Assembly (NCBI RefSeq): GCF_013344685.1
Contig: NZ_CP050137.1
Span: 4,377,087 to 4,441,086 of the forward strand
Direction of reading: 5' to 3'
Length of the DNA: 64,000 nt
Origin: Sphingomonas sp. CL5.1
Lineage (GTDB): Bacteria; Pseudomonadota; Alphaproteobacteria; Sphingomonadales; Sphingomonadaceae
Shown here: positions 37,658 to 46,901 of the stretch, in pieces
How positions within the stretch are numbered: position 1 is the first letter of the stretch
Layout: each line of letters begins with the position of its first letter
Translations under genes and position numbers: made by a program
Notes under the pieces: model-generated
Databases searched by the model: none
The model's input: the letters and a program-made list of their open reading frames with translations, nothing else
Told to the model about the DNA's origin: nothing

Positions 37658-39385
37658 ATGACTACCCTCGATCCCACTCCCACGCAGGACGCGCTGCCAC
37701 GGCGCTTCGCGGATTTCGCGACGCTGGGCGAGGCGCTGGATTATGCGGCGCAGGGCAAGCGCGGGCTGAATTTCCACGATGCGCGCGGCGCGCTGACCCG
37801 CGTCTATCCCTTCGCCGAACTGCGCGGGGACGCGGAAAGCGCGGCGTGGCGGCTGGTCGCGGCGGGCGTCGCGCCGGGAGACCGCATCGCGCTGGTGGCG
37901 GAGACGGTGCCGGAGTTCGCGGCATTGTTCTTCGGCACGGTCTATGCCGGCGCGTGGCCGGTGCCGCTGCCCCTGCCCACCTCCTTCGGCGGCAAGGAAT
38001 CCTATATCGACCAGCTCAGCGTCCAGCTCGCGAGCTGCGATCCGAAGATGCTGATCTACCCGCCGGAGCTGGCCGCGATGGCCGGCGCGGCGGCGGCGGC
38101 GCGCGGCGTCGAGGGCGTGGACTGGAGCGAGCTGCTCGCCACCGAGGCCGTGCCGGTCGCGCTGCCGCCGGCGAAGGGCGAGGATATCGCCTATCTGCAA
38201 TATTCCAGCGGCTCGACGCGCTTCCCGCATGGCGTGGCGATCACCCATCATGCGCTGCTCAACAACCTCGCGGCGCATTCGCACGGGATGAAGCTGGTCG
38301 ACAGCGACCGCTGCGTCTCGTGGCTGCCGTGGTATCATGACATGGGGCTGGTCGGCTGCTTCCTCTCGCCGATCGCCAACCAGGTCTCGACCGATTACCT
38401 CAAGACCGAGGATTTCGCCCGCCGTCCGCTGGCGTGGCTGGACCTCATCAGCCGCAACCAGGGCACCACGATCAGCTACTCGCCCACCTTCGGCTACGAC
38501 ATCTGCGCCCGCCGCATCTCCAGCCAGACGCGCGCGTCGGACCGCTTCGACCTGTCGCGCTGGCGGCTTGCCGGCAATGGCGCGGACATGATCCGGCCGG
38601 ACGTGATGCAGGGCTTCGTCGATTCCTTCGCCGACGCCGGGTTCAAGGCCAGCGCCTTCCTGCCGAGCTACGGCCTTGCCGAGGCGACGCTGGCGGTGTC
38701 GATCATGCCGCCGGGCGAGGGCATCCGCGTCGAGCTGGTCGAGGAGACGCAGCTTTCCGGCGTCCCGGCCGGGCAGGACCGCCCGCAACGCTATCGCGCG
38801 ATCGTCAATTGCGGCAAGCCGGTGCGCGACATGAAGATCGAGATCCGCGAGGAGGACGGCACGCCCCTGCCCGAGCGCGCGATCGGCAAGGTGTGGTGCA
38901 GCGGCCCATCGGTCATGGTCGGTTATTTCCGCGATCAGGAGGCGACCGAGGCCTGCATGAAGGGCGGCTGGCTCGACACCGGCGACATGGGCTACATCTC
39001 CGACGGCTATATCTATATCGTCGGCCGCGCCAAGGACATGATCATCGTCAACGGCCGCAACCATTGGCCGCAGGACATCGAATGGGCGGTGGAGCAGCTT
39101 CCCGGCTTCAAGCAGGGCGACATCGCCGCCTTCGCCATCACCACGCCTGGCGGCGAGGAGACCCCGGCGGTGCTCGTCCAGTGCCGCACCTCCGACGATG
39201 CCGAGCGCACCCGCCTGCGCGACGAGATCCGCGACCGGGTGCGCGCCGTCACCGGCATGAACTGCGTGGTGGAGCTGATCCCGCCGCGCACGCTGCCGCG
39301 CACCAGCTCGGGCAAGCTCAGCCGGGCGAAGGCGCGCAACCTCTATCTCTCCGGCGAGATCAAGCCTTACGCCATCGCCGCCTGA
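37658..39385 (+). CDS. Fatty-acyl-AMP ligase (FAAL-type adenylating enzyme)
   Basis: ANL-superfamily enzyme that activates a fatty acid as acyl-adenylate, usually for loading onto an acyl carrier protein. The 575-aa product has the P-loop-like YLQYSSGSTRFPHGVAITH, the FAAL signatures SWLPWYHDMGLVG and GYDICARR, LPSYGLAEATLAVS, WLDTGDMGYISDGYIYIVGRAKDMI and the terminal catalytic Lys region TSSGKLSRAKARNLY. FAALs in Caulobacter relatives feed ceramide/sphingolipid synthesis; that role here is inference, since no serine palmitoyltransferase or ACP gene is in the window. Confidence 0.88.
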   Translation: MTTLDPTPTQDALPRRFADFATLGEALDYAAQGKRGLNFHDARGALTRVYPFAELRGDAESAAWRLVAAGVAPGDRIALVAETVPEFAALFFGTVYAGAWPVPLPLPTSFGGKESYIDQLSVQLASCDPKMLIYPPELAAMAGAAAAARGVEGVDWSELLATEAVPVALPPAKGEDIAYLQYSSGSTRFPHGVAITHHALLNNLAAHSHGMKLVDSDRCVSWLPWYHDMGLVGCFLSPIANQVSTDYLKTEDFARRPLAWLDLISRNQGTTISYSPTFGYDICARRISSQTRASDRFDLSRWRLAGNGADMIRPDVMQGFVDSFADAGFKASAFLPSYGLAEATLAVSIMPPGEGIRVELVEETQLSGVPAGQDRPQRYRAIVNCGKPVRDMKIEIREEDGTPLPERAIGKVWCSGPSVMVGYFRDQEATEACMKGGWLDTGDMGYISDGYIYIVGRAKDMIIVNGRNHWPQDIEWAVEQLPGFKQGDIAAFAITTPGGEETPAVLVQCRTSDDAERTRLRDEIRDRVRAVTGMNCVVELIPPRTLPRTSSGKLSRAKARNLYLSGEIKPYAIAA

Positions 39386-39450
39386 ACCCCATCGTTTCGA
39401 ACAGGAATCCGGCGCGGCCACGGAAACGATTGGTCAACCCCTGATCGCGT

Positions 39451-41823
39451 ATGCGTTCGGGCGTGAGTGTCACAGAACCCCCCACCGTCCGTCGTCCGGC
39501 GGTCCCGATCGGGCCGCTGCTCGGCCTTTCCGAAGGCGAGGATGCCGCCGCCTGGGCGCGGATTCGCGGGGCCACGCTGCATGCCGGGCGACAGCTCGCG
39601 CTGTTCATGCTCGGCGCGAACCTGATCGGCGCGACGATCGTGGTGATGCTGTTCTCCCATTTCGTGCCGCCGGTGTGGCTCGGGGTCTGGACGTTCGGCG
39701 TCATGCTGATCGCCACTTTCGTCGCCGTCCGCCGTTTGCGGATCAGCCCGGAACCCGACGCGCTCGCCTCCGTCGACGATCTGCGCGGCACCGGTTTCGA
39801 GGGCGCGGCGCTGGCCGTGGCGTGGAGCGTGCCGGTGCTGCTGTTCGGGCGCTATGGCGATTCGGCGACGCCGCTGGCGTTGTGGATGGTCCTGTCGGTG
39901 CTGATGTCGGCCGCCGCGCTGGCGCTGGCCCCGCTGGTCCTGGCCGCGCTGGGCTTCATCGGCGGGGTGGCGCTGGCGGTGACCGCCGCCTTCGTCATCG
40001 CGCAGGTCTATGTCGCGGCGGCGGGCACGGTGCTGTTCGCCGCGATCCTCATCATCGCCTGCGTCTCGCGCGCGCAGGCGCTCGTCCTGCTGCGCGGCTC
40101 CGAGCTGACGCTCACCGAGCGCGACGAGACCGTCAGCCTGCTGCTTCGCGAGTTCGAGGAGACCGGCTCCGACTGGCTGTGGGAAACGGATGTCCAGCGC
40201 CGCATCGTCCGCGCCAATGGGCGCTTCGCCGTCGCGCTCGGCGTCGCGCCCAGCGCGATCGAGGGGCTGCCGCTGCTTCAGGTGCTCGCCGGCCCGTCGT
40301 GGGAATCGGGCAATTTCTCGGCCGCGCTGCGCCAGCTCGCCGAAAAGCTGAAGAATCGCGAGAGCTTCCGCGATCTCGTGCTCCCGGTCCTGGTCGACGG
40401 CGAGCAGCGCTGGTGGGAGATCGCCGCCAGCCCGCGCTACGACGATCGCGGCGATTTCGTCGGCTTCCGCGGGGTCGGCTCGGACGTCACCGAGCAGCGC
40501 ACCACCGCCGACAAGATCAACCGCATGGCGCGTTACGACACGCTCACCGGCCTGCCCAACCGCCTGCTCATCAACGAGGCGCTGGGCCGCGCGCTGGTCG
40601 AGGCGGAGAAATGGGGGTCGCGCTGCGCCTTCATGATGATCGACCTCGATCGCTTCAAGGCGGTCAACGACACGCTCGGCCATCCGATCGGCGACCGGCT
40701 GCTCGGCCGCGTGTCCGAGCGGCTCGCCCAGCTCGTCACCGACAATGAGATGGTCGGCCGGCTCGGCGGCGACGAATTCGCCGTGGTGGTGCGCGACGCC
40801 ACCGACAGCGAGCGCGTCGAGCAGCTCGCCCGGACGATCATCGAGACGCTTTCCCGCTCCTATGAGGTGGATCAGCATACCCTGTGGATCGGCGCCTCGG
40901 TCGGCGTCGCCACCTCGCCGCGCGACGGGCGGACGGCGGAGAACCTGATCCGCTCGGCCGATCTCGCGCTCTATCGCTCGAAGGACGCGGGCGGCGGGGT
41001 GTTCCATGCTTACGATCCGCAGCTCCACGTCAATGCCGAGGAGCGGCGCGTGCTGGAGATCGCGCTGCGCAAGGCGCTCGAGCGCGGCGAACTGCACCTG
41101 CAATATCAGCCGGTGGTGGAAGCGGCGAGCGGTCGCCTCACCGGCTTCGAGGCGCTGCTGCGCTGGAACAACCCGCAGTTCGGCCTCGTCAGCCCGGCCA
41201 AGTTCGTGCCGCTGGCGGAGGAGGCGCGGCTGATCGGCCCGATCGGCGAATGGGTGGTGCGCACCGCCTGCGCCGAGGCCGCGCGCTGGCCCGACGACGT
41301 GCGAGTCGCGGTGAACGTCTCGCCCGAGCAGCTCCACGATCCCAATTTCGTCACCGTCGTCGCGCAGGCGCTCGCCACGTCCGGCATCTCGCCCAGCAGG
41401 CTGGAGCTGGAGGTGACCGAAAGCGTCTTCCTGCGCGAGGGCACCGGCGCGGTGAAGGTGCTGGAACGCATCCTCGATCTCGGCGTGCGGCTCAGCCTCG
41501 ACGATTTCGGCACCGGCTATTCCTCGCTCGGCTATCTCAGCCGCACCCGCTTCTCCTCGATCAAGATCGACCGCAGCTTCGTGCAGGGCGCGTCGCGCGG
41601 CGTGCCGGAGGCGCTGGCGATCATCTGCGCGGTGGTGGCGCTCGCGCGCAGCCTCGGCATGGCGACGACGGCGGAAGGGGTGGAGACCGAAGCGGAGCTG
41701 ACCATGATCCGCGAGCTGGGCTGCTCCAAGATCCAGGGATTCTATTTCGGCCGCCCGCTGCCGGTGGAGGAAGCGCGCGCGCTCGCTGGCCGGCATCGCC
41801 CCGATGCCTATATCGCGGCGTGA
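39451..41823 (+). CDS. Membrane PAS-GGDEF-EAL cyclic-di-GMP protein
   Basis: A 790-aa signalling protein. It has membrane helices in about 47-210, a PAS domain (about 228-350, SDWLWETDVQRRIVRANGRF), a GGDEF domain with intact GGDEF at 439-443, and an EAL domain with EAL at 567-569, plus NVSPEQL, ELEVTES and DDFGTGYSSLGYL. Both catalytic signatures look intact, so it may make and degrade c-di-GMP, or one half may be regulatory. The start is the ATG at 39451; a GTG at 39463 is an alternative. It is probably monocistronic, ahead of tRNA-Trp. Confidence 0.9.
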   Translation: MRSGVSVTEPPTVRRPAVPIGPLLGLSEGEDAAAWARIRGATLHAGRQLALFMLGANLIGATIVVMLFSHFVPPVWLGVWTFGVMLIATFVAVRRLRISPEPDALASVDDLRGTGFEGAALAVAWSVPVLLFGRYGDSATPLALWMVLSVLMSAAALALAPLVLAALGFIGGVALAVTAAFVIAQVYVAAAGTVLFAAILIIACVSRAQALVLLRGSELTLTERDETVSLLLREFEETGSDWLWETDVQRRIVRANGRFAVALGVAPSAIEGLPLLQVLAGPSWESGNFSAALRQLAEKLKNRESFRDLVLPVLVDGEQRWWEIAASPRYDDRGDFVGFRGVGSDVTEQRTTADKINRMARYDTLTGLPNRLLINEALGRALVEAEKWGSRCAFMMIDLDRFKAVNDTLGHPIGDRLLGRVSERLAQLVTDNEMVGRLGGDEFAVVVRDATDSERVEQLARTIIETLSRSYEVDQHTLWIGASVGVATSPRDGRTAENLIRSADLALYRSKDAGGGVFHAYDPQLHVNAEERRVLEIALRKALERGELHLQYQPVVEAASGRLTGFEALLRWNNPQFGLVSPAKFVPLAEEARLIGPIGEWVVRTACAEAARWPDDVRVAVNVSPEQLHDPNFVTVVAQALATSGISPSRLELEVTESVFLREGTGAVKVLERILDLGVRLSLDDFGTGYSSLGYLSRTRFSSIKIDRSFVQGASRGVPEALAIICAVVALARSLGMATTAEGVETEAELTMIRELGCSKIQGFYFGRPLPVEEARALAGRHRPDAYIAA

Positions 41824-41914
41824 GGCCCGCCTCGCTTTCGGTGAGGGAACGATCGTCACGGCCCGCTCCCCTATTGCCGCCGCCGCCGGCTCGCGTTAGG
41901 GGGCATTCCCTCGT

Positions 41915-41991
41915 AGGGGTGTAGCTCAGCTGGTTAGAGCGTCGGTCTCCAAAACCGAAGGCCCTCGGTTCGAATCCGAGCTCCCCTGCCA
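41915..41991 (+). tRNA. tRNA-Trp (anticodon CCA)
   Basis: Complete cloverleaf with encoded 3' CCA. D-arm GCTC...GAGC, anticodon arm TCGGT-CTCCAAA-ACCGA with CCA anticodon, and T-arm CTCGG-TTCGAAT-CCGAG are all fully paired. The acceptor stem AGGGGTG/CTCCCCT pairs except for a U6-U67 mismatch. 77 bases including CCA. Confidence 0.95.
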
Positions 41992-42230
41992 CCTTTCCTG
42001 ATCGCGGCCGATCGCCGAACAGGTGCCGGCGGATCATTCCGTTTCGCCATGCGCCAGATGACGCGCGATTCGATCGCGTCCGGTGAAGCAAGTCAGTGTC
42101 CCATTTCGGCACGAGCTTCGTAAAAATGATTAACACGCTGTAACTACGCGCCCAATTGCGTCATGAGCGGGCACGATCAAGGCGGCGGGCCGATTCGCCA
42201 TCGCCGGAACCGATCGAACCTGGGAGTTAG

Positions 42231-42770
42231 ATGATGCGCAAGTTGGTAGCCGCTGCTGCCCTGTCGGCCGTTTCGGCCATCGCGATGGCGACGCCGGCTT
42301 CGGCGGCGATCGTGTTCAATCTCGACAATGTGAAGCTGGTCGACGGCGGCACGCTGACCGGGTCGTTCACCACGAGCGACGATCTTTCCGCGCTGGAGGA
42401 TTTCTCGATCACCTCGGCGGGCGGCAACGGCTGGCCCTACGGCACCTTCGCCGGCACGACCTACACGATGGCCAATGCCATCAGCCCGGTGTTCTGGACT
42501 TTCGCGCAGGGCATTTCGGCGAATTTCGCCGGCGCGCAGCTGAACATCTTCTTCAGCAGCCCGCTGACCGCCACAGGCGCGACGCTGAACCAGACCAGCA
42601 GCGAAACGCAGACGCTCGCCGGATCGCGTTGGCTGACCGACGGAAGCGTGTCGGCCGTCGCGGGCGGGGGCAGCGTTCCCGAGCCGGCGACCTGGGCGAT
42701 GATGATCGCCGGCTTCGGCGTGGTCGGCGCGGCGATGCGCCGCCGCAAGGTGCGGGTGCGCTTCGCCTGA
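42231..42770 (+). CDS. PEPxxWA-CTERM sorting domain protein
   Basis: Secreted protein of unknown function, 179 aa. It has an N-terminal signal peptide (about 1-25, ending TPASAA) and a C-terminal PEP-CTERM anchor: VPEPATWAMMIAGFGVVGAA followed by MRRRK. In known systems an exosortase cleaves at this motif during envelope or EPS export. The middle is a Ser/Thr/Gly-rich beta-type sequence without motif. GGGAG precedes the start; the ATG at 42234 has better spacing (7 bases) than 42231. A strong terminator follows. Confidence 0.88.
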   Translation: MMRKLVAAAALSAVSAIAMATPASAAIVFNLDNVKLVDGGTLTGSFTTSDDLSALEDFSITSAGGNGWPYGTFAGTTYTMANAISPVFWTFAQGISANFAGAQLNIFFSSPLTATGATLNQTSSETQTLAGSRWLTDGSVSAVAGGGSVPEPATWAMMIAGFGVVGAAMRRRKVRVRFA

Positions 42771-42794
42771 TACGCTGGCGATCGCGAAAGGAAG

Positions 42795-42821
42795 AGGCGC
42801 CGGGTGACCGGCGCCTTTTTT
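42795..42821 (+). terminator. Intrinsic terminator after the PEP-CTERM gene
   Basis: AGGCGCCGG-GTGA-CCGGCGCCT, a perfect 9-bp stem with a 4-base loop, followed by TTTTTT. It lies 25 bases after the stop codon. Confidence 0.9.
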
Positions 42822-42903
42822 CTTGCGCGGCCCGCCCGCGTGCGGAACGGTTCCGCCAATGGAAAAGGGCGGAACGTCGCCGCCCCGCCCTTCCCCTGAA
42901 CCT

Positions 42904-42923
42904 TGACGCGCCGTGGCGCGTCA
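42904..42923 (-). terminator. Perfect inverted repeat just downstream of the TBDR gene
   Basis: TGACGCGCC-GT-GGCGCGTCA, 9-bp arms with a 2-base centre, 10 bases after the stop of the minus-strand TonB-dependent receptor gene. No T run follows, so it may be a weak terminator or mRNA 3' stabiliser. Confidence 0.4.
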
Positions 42924-42933
42924 GGCTCCTCCC

Positions 42934-45474
42934 CTAGAACTTCGCGCCCGCGCGGATGCCGATCGTCCGCGGCTGGATCGGCACGATATAGGGCCGCTGG
43001 CCGCACGACCCGCATTCCTCGAAGCGTGAGATTTCTCCGCGCTCATCCCACAGATTCTGCACGAAAACCTCGACATTGTAATTGGTCAGCTCCGCGCCCA
43101 CCGCGAGATTGGCGGTGGTATAGGCACGCAATCGGCCAAGCTCGGCGGCCTGAGCGAGACGAAGATCCGACGACGCCGAGCTTTGATGCGCCACCAGCCC
43201 CTGGATATAGCCTTTCGCCGAGCCGAGCGGCACGGTGTAGCGCGCCGTGCCGTTGATCTTGAACTCCGGCGTGATCGGCAGCCTGGTGCCCGCCGGGGCG
43301 AGCACGTCGAGCGGATCGCCGCTGCATATCACGGTGGTGCACAGGGCGTTCAGCGTCTTGGCGTCGTTATAGGCGCCCGCCGCCGTCAACGTGAGCGGCC
43401 CGGTGTTGAGTGTCGCGTCCATCTCCACGCCACGGATGCGCGCGTTCGGACCGTTCTGGATGATCGTGAAGCTGTTCGGACCGAGGAAGGAGAACTGGAA
43501 CGTGTCCCAGTTCTGCTGATAGACCGCGCCGTTGAAGCGGAACATGCCGCCCATCAGCGTCGTCTTCCATCCGACCTCGTAATTGGTCAGATAGTCGGGC
43601 GCATAATCCTGCACGTCGCCGCGCCGGTTGATGCCGCCGGGCCGGAAACCGCGCGACCAGGTGGCGTAGAGCATCAGCTGATCGCTAGGCTTCCACGTCA
43701 GGTTGAACTTGTAGGTGACGCCCTGCCCCTGCGTGCGCTTGGGAATGAGCTGTCCGCCGGAGAGATTGGCGAGATTGGTGCATGGCGCGCCCGCCACCGT
43801 GACCGGCGCGAAAGGCGCGGGGGTCTGCGGGGAGCCGCCGTTGACCATCTGCCCCAGCGTCTGGCCGTTGGTGAGGAAGCAGCCGGCGACGCCCGAACCC
43901 GAGCTGCCGGCGGCGTTATAGGGTGTCGCCGTATAAGGAATGCCGCTCTCGTCCGCGCCGGGATTGCGCCCGAAGCCGAAGAAACCGACCAGCGAATTGT
44001 CGTAGATGAACGCGCGCGCGCCGGCCGTGAAGGTCAGCGTCGGCAGAACATCGAAGCTCGCTTCGCCGAACATCGCATAGTCCTTGTCGACGCGATGCTG
44101 CTGGGTGAGCCACAGCGTGCCGGGCCAACCGTTGACCGACACCTGCGGCCCGAGGCCCGGAATCTGATAATCCTGATGGATCAGGTTCGACTGGCGCTGG
44201 TAGAAGGCGCCGGCGACCAGCCGGAACCGCTCCGTGGCCGGCGATGCGACACGGATTTCCTGGCTGGTCTTCTTGAAATGATCGGTGCCGATCACGCGCT
44301 GGCGCGGATCGATCGTCTTGCCGGTGGCGTCCTGATAACTGAAGTAGTTCGCCAGCCCGCCGACCGATTGGTACATCTGGTCATACGCTTCGGCGTAATC
44401 GGTATAGTCGCTCGACTGCGTGTCGCGCCGGTCGAGATAGGCGCCGGCATAGGTGACGTCCCAATTGCCGAGCTTGCCCTCGATCGTCAGCGCGCCCTGG
44501 ATGAAGCGGTCGCGGCGGTATTCGGGGTAGAAATGCTGCACCTGAAGATCGCCGACCTGCGGATCGAAGCCGTAGCTGCCGTGGCTGCGCTGTTCCTGAT
44601 AGAGAACGGTCGGCGTGACGGTCCAGTTGTTGTCGAGATCGACCTTGAGCGCGGCGCGGCCGCCCCACGTCTCGGTGTCGTTGTAATCCTTCTTCACATA
44701 GGCATTGTTGTTGACGCTGATCCCGTCCTTGATGCAGCCGTCGATATGGCCCTTCTCGTCATAGGTCGGCGTGCCGCAGAAGGTGCGCGTGCCGGCGACA
44801 TTGTCGATATAGCCCGCGTCCTTCTGGTAGAAGCCGACCACGCGCAGCGCGACCCGGTCGGAGAAGGGCGTGTTTATCATCCCCTCCAGCTTGCCGCCGA
44901 CGCCGCCCTTGTGGACGGTGTTCAGCTCGCCGTCGACGCGCCCCTGGAAGCCGGAGGTGTCGGGCTTGTTGGTGATGATGCGGATCGTGCCCGCCTCGCT
45001 CGACGCGCCATAAAGCGTGCCCTGCGGGCCGGACAGGCTCTCGATCCGCGCCACGTCGTAGATGTGGATGTCCAGCGTGCCGCCGATCGTCGTCACCGGC
45101 TGCTCGTCGAGATAGCTGCCGACCGAGGGCAGCGAGCCGGAATGGTTGCCGTCCCCGCCCGAGGCGACGCCGCGCATATAGACGGTCGTCACGCCCGGCT
45201 GCGACGTCTGGAACGCGACCGACGGCAGGAGCTGGGTATATTCGTTGAAGTTCGAGATATTGAGCTGGTCGAGCTTCCGCGTGGACAGCGCCTGGATCGA
45301 GATCGGCACCGTCTGGATATTCTCGTCGCGCTTCTGCGCGGTGACGATGATGTCGCTCATCGCGTCATTCGACACGCGGGAAGACTGCTGATCCGTCGTC
45401 TGAGCCATCGCGGGCGCGGACAAGGCCGCCGACGCAAGAAGTGAAACCAGCATGCGGTTCTTGAAACTTGCCAT
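42934..45474 (-). CDS. TonB-dependent outer-membrane receptor
   Basis: An 846-aa outer-membrane transporter driven by TonB. It has a signal peptide (about 1-24, SAPAMAQ) and a TonB-box-like DIIVTAQKRDEN near residue 41, followed by VPISIQALSTRKLDQLNI. The plug domain contains VYMRGVASGG and RIESLSGPQGTLYGASSEAGTIRIITNKP, then a 22-strand-type barrel ends in TIGIRAGAKF with terminal Phe. The ATG at 45474 has GGGGGGA upstream. Substrate unknown; this is the class often used by sphingomonads for plant or aromatic compounds. Repeated TTGTTGC motifs lie upstream. Confidence 0.92.
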   Translation of the reverse strand: MASFKNRMLVSLLASAALSAPAMAQTTDQQSSRVSNDAMSDIIVTAQKRDENIQTVPISIQALSTRKLDQLNISNFNEYTQLLPSVAFQTSQPGVTTVYMRGVASGGDGNHSGSLPSVGSYLDEQPVTTIGGTLDIHIYDVARIESLSGPQGTLYGASSEAGTIRIITNKPDTSGFQGRVDGELNTVHKGGVGGKLEGMINTPFSDRVALRVVGFYQKDAGYIDNVAGTRTFCGTPTYDEKGHIDGCIKDGISVNNNAYVKKDYNDTETWGGRAALKVDLDNNWTVTPTVLYQEQRSHGSYGFDPQVGDLQVQHFYPEYRRDRFIQGALTIEGKLGNWDVTYAGAYLDRRDTQSSDYTDYAEAYDQMYQSVGGLANYFSYQDATGKTIDPRQRVIGTDHFKKTSQEIRVASPATERFRLVAGAFYQRQSNLIHQDYQIPGLGPQVSVNGWPGTLWLTQQHRVDKDYAMFGEASFDVLPTLTFTAGARAFIYDNSLVGFFGFGRNPGADESGIPYTATPYNAAGSSGSGVAGCFLTNGQTLGQMVNGGSPQTPAPFAPVTVAGAPCTNLANLSGGQLIPKRTQGQGVTYKFNLTWKPSDQLMLYATWSRGFRPGGINRRGDVQDYAPDYLTNYEVGWKTTLMGGMFRFNGAVYQQNWDTFQFSFLGPNSFTIIQNGPNARIRGVEMDATLNTGPLTLTAAGAYNDAKTLNALCTTVICSGDPLDVLAPAGTRLPITPEFKINGTARYTVPLGSAKGYIQGLVAHQSSASSDLRLAQAAELGRLRAYTTANLAVGAELTNYNVEVFVQNLWDERGEISRFEECGSCGQRPYIVPIQPRTIGIRAGAKF

Positions 45475-45496
45475 CTTTCCCCCCTGGGATGACGCT

Positions 45497-45558
45497 TTGT
45501 TGCAAGATTGTTGCGGCATCGCGCCCCGGTCAATCGCGTGTTTTGCGCAACGCAACAA
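45497..45558 (-). promoter_or_regulatory. Repeated TTGTTGC motifs upstream of the TBDR gene
   Basis: TTGTTGC occurs at 45497-45503 and 45508-45514, an 11-base spacing. Its complement GCAACAA lies at 45552-45558, next to a TTGCGCAA palindrome. They are 23-84 bases upstream of the receptor start, where an operator would lie. The cognate regulator is unknown. Confidence 0.4.
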
Positions 45559-45611
45559 TGCGCGCCGACCGTGACAGATTTGCAACGCTGCCGGAACGAC
45601 CCGTGAGCCGC

Positions 45612-46901
45612 TCAGAACATCGCCGCGATCATCACCACCGCCGCCGCCCCCATCAGCAGCGTCGCGCCCCAGCCGAGCCAGCGGATCATGCGCGGCGCGA
45701 CGAACGCGCCCATCACGCTTTCGCGCGAGACGAGCAGCAGCAGCACGATCATCAGCGGCACCGCGACGACGCCGTTGATAACGGCGCTCCAGAACAGCGC
45801 GCGCATCGGGTTGATCGGCGAGAACTGGATCACCAGCGCGGCCAGCACGCACACCGCGATCACCGAATAGAAACCGCGCGCGTCGCTCGCCTTGCGCTCC
45901 AGCCCGCCGTTCCACTCCATCGCCTCCGCCATCGCATAGGCGGCCGATCCGGCGAGCACCGGCACCCCGATCATCCCGACGCCGAGGATGCCGAGTGCGA
46001 ACAGCAGGAAAGCGAAATCCCCCGCGATCGGGCGCAGCGCGCTCGCCGCCTGCGCCGCCGTCTCGATGGTCGTCACCCCGCCGGCATGGAGCGTCACGGC
46101 GGTCGCCAGCATGATGAAGAAGGCGGTGAGATCGGAATAGGCCATCCCGCTCCACGTATCCCACGAGATGCGCGAAAGCTCGGCCGGGGCGTCGGAAGGC
46201 GCGTCGATCAGGCTCGGCGCGCCGCGCAATTCCTCCACTTCCTCGGAGGCTTGCCAGAAGAACAGATACGGGCTGATCGTGGTGCCGAACACGCCGACCA
46301 CCATCGTCGCCGCATCGCCGTCCAGCCGGAAACGCGGCCATGCCGTATGCCGCAGCACCTCACCCCACGGCACATGCACGGTGAACAGCACGCCGGCATA
46401 GGCGAGCAGCGAAACGGTCAACCATTTCAGAAACTTGACATAGCGATGATAGGGCACGAACACTTGCAGCCCGAGCGTCGCGGCGACGAACGCCAGCGTC
46501 ATCCAGCGCTGGCTGATCCCGGTCACCAGTTCCGCCGCCTCGCCCATCACCGCCACGTCCGCCGCGATGTTCAGCATGTTGGCGATCAGCAGCAGCAGCA
46601 CCAGCGCGCGCAGCAGGCCGGGCGAGAACGCCGCCTTGATATTGGCCGACAGCCCCTTGCCGGTGACGCGGCCGAGCCGCCCGCACATCACCTGCACCGC
46701 CGACATCAGCGGATAGGCGAGCGGCATCGTCCACAGCATGTCGAAGCCATATTGCGCCCCGGCCTGCGAATAGGTGGCGATGCCGCTGGGATCGTCGTCC
46801 GCCACCCCGGTGATGACGCCGGGGCCGAGCTGCGAAAGCGGATGGCGCAGGATGCGGCGCCAGCGTGGCGAATCGCGCTCCGGGCTACTCGCGTCGCTCA
46901 T
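45612..46901 (-). CDS. Nramp-related divalent-cation transporter
   Basis: A 429-aa inner-membrane protein with about 11 transmembrane helices in the LeuT/Nramp fold. The helix-1 unwound motif reads DPSG (37-40) where canonical Nramps have DPGN. The helix-6 metal motif, normally MPH, reads ISPY (209-212) in GTTISPYLFFWQASEEVEEL. The metal-coordinating Asn and Met are thus absent, which suggests altered or non-transition-metal selectivity. The ATG at 46901 overlaps the sulfotransferase stop (ATGA). Confidence 0.85.
   Translation of the reverse strand: MSDASSPERDSPRWRRILRHPLSQLGPGVITGVADDDPSGIATYSQAGAQYGFDMLWTMPLAYPLMSAVQVMCGRLGRVTGKGLSANIKAAFSPGLLRALVLLLLIANMLNIAADVAVMGEAAELVTGISQRWMTLAFVAATLGLQVFVPYHRYVKFLKWLTVSLLAYAGVLFTVHVPWGEVLRHTAWPRFRLDGDAATMVVGVFGTTISPYLFFWQASEEVEELRGAPSLIDAPSDAPAELSRISWDTWSGMAYSDLTAFFIMLATAVTLHAGGVTTIETAAQAASALRPIAGDFAFLLFALGILGVGMIGVPVLAGSAAYAMAEAMEWNGGLERKASDARGFYSVIAVCVLAALVIQFSPINPMRALFWSAVINGVVAVPLMIVLLLLVSRESVMGAFVAPRMIRWLGWGATLLMGAAAVVMIAAMF

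Noticed and set aside
39451..41823. Degenerate c-di-GMP enzyme
   Set aside because: Both GGDEF and EAL signatures, and the DDFGTGYSS metal-site motif, are intact.
41915..42230. tRNA-Trp as an integration site for a genomic island
   Set aside because: No integrase, transposase or repeated tRNA 3' fragment is visible in the window; only the unusual gene neighbourhood supports it.
45475..46341. Apparent N-terminal extension of the first TBDR into the Nramp-related gene
   Set aside because: The receptor has a proper ATG, ribosome-binding site and signal peptide at 45474; the extension is an out-of-frame reading of the transporter gene.
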